The notes beneath the pieces are model-generated. The model saw only the letters and a list, made by a program, of their open reading frames with translations, did not search any database and was not told the DNA's origin. Below, piece after piece: positions 4,546 through 8,367 of a stretch of DNA of 8,367 nucleotides (position 1 is the stretch's first letter; each line of letters starts with the position of its first letter). Made by a program: the position numbers and the translations under genes. This stretch comes from Candidatus Pelagibacter sp. TMED239 (GTDB lineage: Bacteria > Pseudomonadota > Alphaproteobacteria > Pelagibacterales > Pelagibacteraceae): assembly GCA_002169475.2 (NCBI GenBank), contig NHKK02000044.1, positions 8,155 to 16,521 on the forward strand, given 5' to 3'.

Positions 4546-6138
4546 CTAATTGATTTGATTTTTCCTTAAGACCTTCCCAGCTTTTATTTTCATGAATTCA
4601 TAATCATCAACAGCAAACTGCCCATTAATAATTACATATTTTATTCCGTCAGGGTATTGATGGGGTGATTCAAAAGTTGCATTATCAATTATTTCTTGTT
4701 CATTAAATATTGTAATGTCTGCCATCATACCTTTCTTTATTAAACCCCTGTTTTTAAGGCCAAAAGACTTAGCAGGGAGATAAGTCATTTTATAAATTGC
4801 TTCACTCATAGATATCACTTTATTTTCTCTAACATATCTACCGAGAACTCTTGGAAAAGTTCCGTAAGCTCTTGGATGAGGATGGCCAAAACCAGGCTCA
4901 GAAAGCCTTCCATCAGAAGCAATCATAGTATGAGGATATTTCATTATATTTTCTACATCTGATTCATCCATGGCATGAAATATACAGCTTGCCCCTCCAT
5001 TTAATTCAGCCTCAATAACAAGTTCTGCTCCATTTTTGACAGACGGATCAATTCCTCGCATTAACGCCCAATCCTTTAAAGTTTTACCCTCTAACTCAGG
5101 GTTCCAAGCTACTTTAGAGAATTGAACTCTATTTAAATCATTCCCCCCTCTATCATTTAAAATATTAAACTCAATTTCATTCTTTATTTTTTCTTTTGTT
5201 ATCTTATTTGAAACTCTTTTTTTAAATTCCTCTCTGCCTCCTGCCCTTGCCCATGTTGGGATTAAGACATTTATCCCAGTATGACTAGCATTATAAGGAT
5301 ATTGATCAGTCATGATTTTTATTCCTTTCTGTCTAGCTGAGTCAATAAGAGATAAAGTGAGTGCACTCTTTCCCCACATTGGTTTTCCAATAACCTTGTG
5401 ATGCGTAAGAACAACATTTATATTAGCATTTTTTGATATGAGTATTGCTTCTTTGACAGCATCAATAATTTTTAAACCCTCATCTCTTAAATGAGATGTA
5501 TAAATCCCCCCCTTATATGATATTTCTTTTGATATTTCAATTACCTCATCAACCTTAGAAAAATTTCCAGGCAGGTATTTTAAACCTGTAGAAATACCAA
5601 AAGCTCCTTCATCCATAGCCTTACTTGCAAGGTTCTTCATGCTTTCTAATTCATCATTTGTTGGTTCTCTATTATCAAGACTCATTATAAGTCTTCTAAT
5701 TTTATTATGACCTGTTAAAAAACCCACATTCATTCCTACACCAACTTTCTCAATTGTATCCAAATACTGCTTAAACCCATATTTTAATGGCACCCCTCTT
5801 CCATCTGGCCCACCAAAACTAGTTGTAACACCCTGCCTAACATGGCTCTCACTATCTGAAAGTTTTATGAAGTTATCCATTGGATCTAAATGAGCATGAG
5901 TGTCTATAAATCCGGGAGAGACTATGAGTCCTGATGCATCGACAACTCGAGTAGATTTTTCTGAATTTATCTTACCAACTTTAATTATTGTATTTCCTGT
6001 AATTGCTATATCTAAAGTTTTACTTTCTGTTCCTGATCCATCAAAAACTTGACCGTTTTTAATAACCAAGTCATAAGTAACTGATTCACAATTAATCAGA
6101 AAAAAAGGAAAAAGAATTAAAAAGATTTTTTTATACAT
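4546..6138 (-). CDS. Lipoprotein amidohydrolase, N-acyl-D-amino-acid deacylase family
   Basis: 530 residues from ATG at 6138 to TAA at 4546-4548. The signal MYKKIFLILFPFFLINC ends in a lipobox, Cys17. The chain then has the typical beta-sandwich start (YDLVIKNGQVFDGSG, 22-36) and the metal motif PGFIDTHAHLD (75-85, H81 and H83). Further family metal/active-site regions follow: YTSHLRDEG (H216), LTHHK (H246/H247) and ASDGRL (D409). The C-terminal beta-sandwich contains GLIKKGMMADITIF (465-478). Length and order match D-aminoacylase/N-acyl-D-glutamate deacylase (amidohydrolase superfamily), which hydrolyses N-acyl-D-amino acids to the free D-amino acid and a carboxylate. The position equivalent to the metal-bridging Cys of the Alcaligenes enzyme (GNCG) reads GPDG here, with D112. 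This suggests a sub-class with a changed metal site or substrate. Lipidation places it in the periplasm or on the outer membrane, so it would act on imported or envelope-derived D-amino-acid derivatives. It is divergent from the oxidoreductase gene and 97 bases upstream of the coiled-coil gene. Confidence 0.9.
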   Translation of the reverse strand: MYKKIFLILFPFFLINCESVTYDLVIKNGQVFDGSGTESKTLDIAITGNTIIKVGKINSEKSTRVVDASGLIVSPGFIDTHAHLDPMDNFIKLSDSESHVRQGVTTSFGGPDGRGVPLKYGFKQYLDTIEKVGVGMNVGFLTGHNKIRRLIMSLDNREPTNDELESMKNLASKAMDEGAFGISTGLKYLPGNFSKVDEVIEISKEISYKGGIYTSHLRDEGLKIIDAVKEAILISKNANINVVLTHHKVIGKPMWGKSALTLSLIDSARQKGIKIMTDQYPYNASHTGINVLIPTWARAGGREEFKKRVSNKITKEKIKNEIEFNILNDRGGNDLNRVQFSKVAWNPELEGKTLKDWALMRGIDPSVKNGAELVIEAELNGGASCIFHAMDESDVENIMKYPHTMIASDGRLSEPGFGHPHPRAYGTFPRVLGRYVRENKVISMSEAIYKMTYLPAKSFGLKNRGLIKKGMMADITIFNEQEIIDNATFESPHQYPDGIKYVIINGQFAVDDYEFMKIKAGKVLRKNQIN

Positions 6139-6221
6139 TTTTAAAAAATATCTACTTATAAGGTAAATATTCTTTTAATTTTAACCAAGTTTGAATTAAG
6201 TCCCCCTAAAAAATAAATAGT
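6139..6221. promoter_or_regulatory. Divergent intergenic region with an imperfect palindrome
   Basis: These 83 bases must contain the start signals for both the leftward deacylase gene and the rightward oxidoreductase pair. Neither strand has a full TAnnTTTG match. The most structured part is 6175-6199: arms TTAATTTTAAC and GTTTGAATTAA around CAA, which are inverted repeats matching at 9 of 11 positions. Its central placement suits an operator shared by both directions, but AT-rich DNA yields such patterns by chance. A CCCCC run follows at 6202-6206. Confidence 0.35.
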
Positions 6222-7424
6222 ATGAAAGATAAAAGAGAATATGATATAGTAATATGGGGAGCATCTGGTTTTACAGGAAGGCTCGTTGCAGAATATTTAC
6301 ACTTAAACTACAATTCAAATAATTTAAAATGGGCAATTGCAGGAAGAGATAAGAAAAAACTCATTTCAATTAGAGATGCATTTCTTGATGATAGCATTCC
6401 AATTGTTATAGCTGATAGTTTTGACGAAAAGAGTCTTAATGAAATGTCAAAAACAACCAAGGTAGTTTGTAGTACTGTAGGTCCATATGCAAAATACGGA
6501 TCCTTACTTGTAAAGTCCTGTGTAAATAATAGAACTCACTATTGTGATCTTGCCGGAGAAGCACAATGGATTAGAAAAATGATTGATTTATATCATGAAG
6601 AAGCAAAAAATAATCAAGTTAAAATAGTAAACAGCTGTGGCTTTGACTCGATACCATCTGACCTAGGAGTTTACTTTATTCATAAGAATATTTCCAGCAA
6701 GAACCTAACTATAAAAATGCGAGTTAGAGGTGCAAAAGGAACTTATAGTGGTGGTACATATGCTAGTATGAAGAATATTATTAAGGAGGCTTCTTCTAAT
6801 AGAGAAGTTAGAAAGAGTTTAACAAATCCATATGGATTAAACCCAGTTGGTGAACAAAGTGGTCTTGATAAAAGAGATTTAACATCTGTAGTTTATGATG
6901 AAAAAATTAAGAACTGGATATCTCCTTTTTTAATGGCTGGAATAAATACTAAAATAGTCAGAAGAAGTAATGCTTTAAGTAATTACCATTATGGAAAAGA
7001 CTTTAAATATGATGAAGCAGTTATGGCAGGCAAAGGGTTCAAAGGACGACTTAATGGAATAATACTCTCAATCCCTTTAATTTTTCTTGCTGCAAAACCT
7101 GGATCATTATTTAATAAAATTTTTAATTTTTTCTCCCCTAAACCTGGTGAGGGACCAAATAAAAAAGAAAGAGAGAGTGGGTATTTTAATTTAAGGTTTT
7201 TTGTTTTTCAAGAAAATTCTGATCCCGCCATATTCAAAGTTACAGGTGATAGGGATCCAGGCTATGGTTCTACATCAAAAATGCTTGCTGAAAGCGCCAT
7301 TTGTCTTGCAAAAGATAACTTAGACAATAAATTTGGTGTGTTAACTCCATCATTTGCTATGGGTGATAGTATCCTAAACAGACTCATTTCAAAAGCTGGA
7401 TTATCTTTCAATAAAATTAAATAA
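6222..7424 (+). CDS. Saccharopine dehydrogenase-like NAD(P)-binding oxidoreductase (trans-acting enoyl reductase/SCCPDH-type)
   Basis: 400 residues from ATG 6222 to TAA 7422-7424. The N-terminus is a Rossmann fold with IWGASGFTGRL (11-21) as the nucleotide loop and AIAGRDKKKL (38-47) after the second strand; the Arg is compatible with NADP. Family blocks follow: VVCSTVGPYAKYG (81-93), HYCDLAGE (106-113), IVNSCGFDSIPSDLG (135-149), GTYSGGTYAS (173-182), KPGEGPNKKERESG (307-320), GDRDPGYGSTSKMLAESA (342-359) and FGVLTPSFAMGDSILNRL (371-388). Length and block order match full-length members of this family, which includes animal SCCPDH and the mycobacterial trans-acting enoyl reductase. It is not the lysine-pathway enzyme, and its substrate is unknown; a lipid-type substrate is only suggested by the mycobacterial relative. 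Hydrophobic residues at 280-290 could allow membrane contact. Its stop overlaps the start of the downstream membrane protein, so the two are co-translated. Confidence 0.88.
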   Translation: MKDKREYDIVIWGASGFTGRLVAEYLHLNYNSNNLKWAIAGRDKKKLISIRDAFLDDSIPIVIADSFDEKSLNEMSKTTKVVCSTVGPYAKYGSLLVKSCVNNRTHYCDLAGEAQWIRKMIDLYHEEAKNNQVKIVNSCGFDSIPSDLGVYFIHKNISSKNLTIKMRVRGAKGTYSGGTYASMKNIIKEASSNREVRKSLTNPYGLNPVGEQSGLDKRDLTSVVYDEKIKNWISPFLMAGINTKIVRRSNALSNYHYGKDFKYDEAVMAGKGFKGRLNGIILSIPLIFLAAKPGSLFNKIFNFFSPKPGEGPNKKERESGYFNLRFFVFQENSDPAIFKVTGDRDPGYGSTSKMLAESAICLAKDNLDNKFGVLTPSFAMGDSILNRLISKAGLSFNKIK

Positions 7425-7996
7425 TGATAACTAAGATTAGCCTAAAGAATCTATTAATTATTGGATTCTTTATTGAATTAGTAATTTTTATAGTATCCTA
7501 TGTTCTCTCACAAGATTGGGGAGAGACATTTAGACTTTCTGCTAGATACTCTGGAAGATTATCATTGGTTATCTATCTTATCTGTTTTTATCATTTTACT
7601 TTTTCATACATCAAAAAAAAAACAGAAAAAAAGCTTAAGAATAGCATTATAATATTTTGCTTTCTTCATTATATACATTTTATATTTCTTGCCCTAGCTG
7701 TATATCTAAATGACTTACCCATTATTCCTATTAGGTTAACAGGAGGATTCATAGCTTATTTAATGACTCTTATCTATCCTTTCATTATTAGTAAGATTAA
7801 AAAAATTATTTACCATTTAGTTTTCTTCTATTATGTTGGCATTGTAATGGCAATAACAATATTGGGAAGGATTAGAGGAACTTTTGAAGGTGCAGAACCA
7901 GAATTTTTTCATTATTTAGGCTTAGGCTCAGTAATTTTAGGATTTATATATTTTACTTCTGTTATAATAAGATCAAAAAAACCTATAATAAAATAA
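7424..7996 (+). CDS. Six-helix membrane protein, possibly ferric-reductase-like (haem-binding) fold
   Basis: 190 residues from ATG 7424 to TAA 7994-7996. The start shares its A with the TAA of the oxidoreductase gene (TAATG), a classic coupling arrangement that also fixes the start. Hydrophobic segments lie at about 8-28, 41-61, 73-95, 103-123, 128-147 and 163-183. His residues fall in or near helices at 57, 82, 85, 131 and 163. The pattern RYSGRLSLVIYLICFYH (helix 2) followed by FCFLHYIHFIFLALAVYL (helix 3) resembles ferric-reductase-like transmembrane domains. In those, paired His residues hold haem, and a Gly-Arg-(A/L)-L helix is common. This is an inference from spacing, not a firm family match. 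Pairing with a soluble NAD(P)-binding oxidoreductase would fit a redox role. A generic integral membrane protein of unknown function is the alternative. Confidence 0.7.
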   Translation: MITKISLKNLLIIGFFIELVIFIVSYVLSQDWGETFRLSARYSGRLSLVIYLICFYHFTFSYIKKKTEKKLKNSIIIFCFLHYIHFIFLALAVYLNDLPIIPIRLTGGFIAYLMTLIYPFIISKIKKIIYHLVFFYYVGIVMAITILGRIRGTFEGAEPEFFHYLGLGSVILGFIYFTSVIIRSKKPIIK

Positions 7997-8050
7997 TAAT
8001 CTCTTTACAATTTAGTAACAGGCAAGCATGAATATTGTTGTTATGTAAAT

Positions 8051-8058
8051 TATCTTTG
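8051..8058 (+). promoter_or_regulatory. Probable Bacteroidetes-type -7 promoter element (TATCTTTG)
   Basis: TATCTTTG is an exact TAnnTTTG match, located 28 bases before the ATG at 8087, so a short 5' leader would result. The upstream TTG candidates at 8035-8037 and 8038-8040 are only 13 and 10 bases away, closer than the usual ~19, so the -33 element is not convincing. It lies in the only spacer that separates the oxidoreductase pair from the next gene, which supports a role. Confidence 0.45.
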
Positions 8059-8086
8059 CAATAATAAATAAACCAAACAATTAACA

Positions 8087-8367
8087 ATGAAAAACTTCCT
8101 GCTTTCTTTAACTATTTTATTAAGCTCTTTTACATTATTTGCTAATGAAACAAATCCTAATATTTATGGATATTGGCTAAATAATGACAGTGAAATATTA
8201 TTCATTCAACTAGATAATTCGTTTACAAGAAGCGATAAGCTCTCAGTACTTGCTGAGGGTGAAATAGTAATTGGTGAAAACACCATAAGTGTTTTTAGAA
8301 CTGACAATGATGAAGAATATACTTTAAAATATTTTTTAGGAAAAGAAACTTTAGTAGTTATGAAACC
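8087..8367 (+). CDS. N-terminal part of an exported protein of unknown function (runs off the window)
   Basis: ATG at 8087 opens a frame with no stop to the window end, covering 93 complete codons. A signal peptide is evident (MKNFLLSLTILLSSFTLFA, likely cut near residue 19). The mature part begins NETNPNIYGYWLNNDSEILFIQL and continues with alternating strand-like segments (EGEIVIGENTISVFR, EEYTLKYFLGKETLVVM). A GYW near the start of a small beta-rich exported protein is seen in lipocalin-like and related small barrels. With the C-terminus missing I would not assign a family. It is preceded by an AT-rich leader with a TAnnTTTG element. Confidence 0.75.
   Translation, partial: MKNFLLSLTILLSSFTLFANETNPNIYGYWLNNDSEILFIQLDNSFTRSDKLSVLAEGEIVIGENTISVFRTDNDEEYTLKYFLGKETLVVMK

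Noticed and set aside
8033..8063. TATTG/CAATA inverted repeat around the TATCTTTG element as an operator
   Set aside because: The arms are only 5 bases with a 21-base spacer in very AT-rich sequence, so a chance match is likely.

Overview
The window is a strongly AT-rich bacterial segment. It most likely comes from a marine Bacteroidetes (Flavobacteriia-type) genome. The signs are short Lys-rich signal peptides of the MKKI...YSQ type, two lipoprotein signals, very little Shine-Dalgarno-like sequence before starts, and TAnnTTTG-type promoter elements. No RNA gene, CRISPR array, IS element or phage module was found. Species assignment is inference.

Left part (1-974, plus strand): the tail of an unidentified CDS ends at 66. 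About 240 bases without a gene follow. Next come an unreported-looking 57-residue single-pass membrane protein (306-479) and, 12 bases later, a small exported protein that is extremely methionine-rich (492-974). The latter is a candidate copper-binding outer-membrane protein.

Middle (985-4448, minus strand): four genes read leftwards from 4448. They are a lysine-rich coiled-coil protein with a GTG start inside an inverted repeat, an ADP-ribosylglycohydrolase-fold lipoprotein, an exported FG-GAP/VCBS protein with exactly seven evenly spaced Ca-binding repeats, and an SRPBCC-fold protein. The last three are separated by only 2 bases each, so they are very probably one co-translated operon. The first lies 25 bases upstream of the group. 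This operon converges on the Met-rich gene with 10 bases between stops.

Right part: upstream of that group, also on the minus strand, is a lipoprotein amidohydrolase of the N-acyl-D-amino-acid deacylase family (4546-6138). An 83-base divergent spacer separates it from a plus-strand pair: a saccharopine-dehydrogenase-like NAD(P)-binding oxidoreductase (6222-7424) whose stop overlaps the start of a six-helix membrane protein (7424-7996). The right edge holds the 5' end of another exported protein (8087 onward), preceded by a good TAnnTTTG element.

Functionally, the deacylase, the ADP-ribosylglycohydrolase lipoprotein and the propeller protein all look exported, which suggests an envelope or extracellular theme. 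The oxidoreductase and membrane protein look like a coupled pair. The least described unit is the coiled-coil/ADP-ribosylglycohydrolase/propeller/SRPBCC cluster. It is worth a comparative look, but nothing in the sequence proves a new system.
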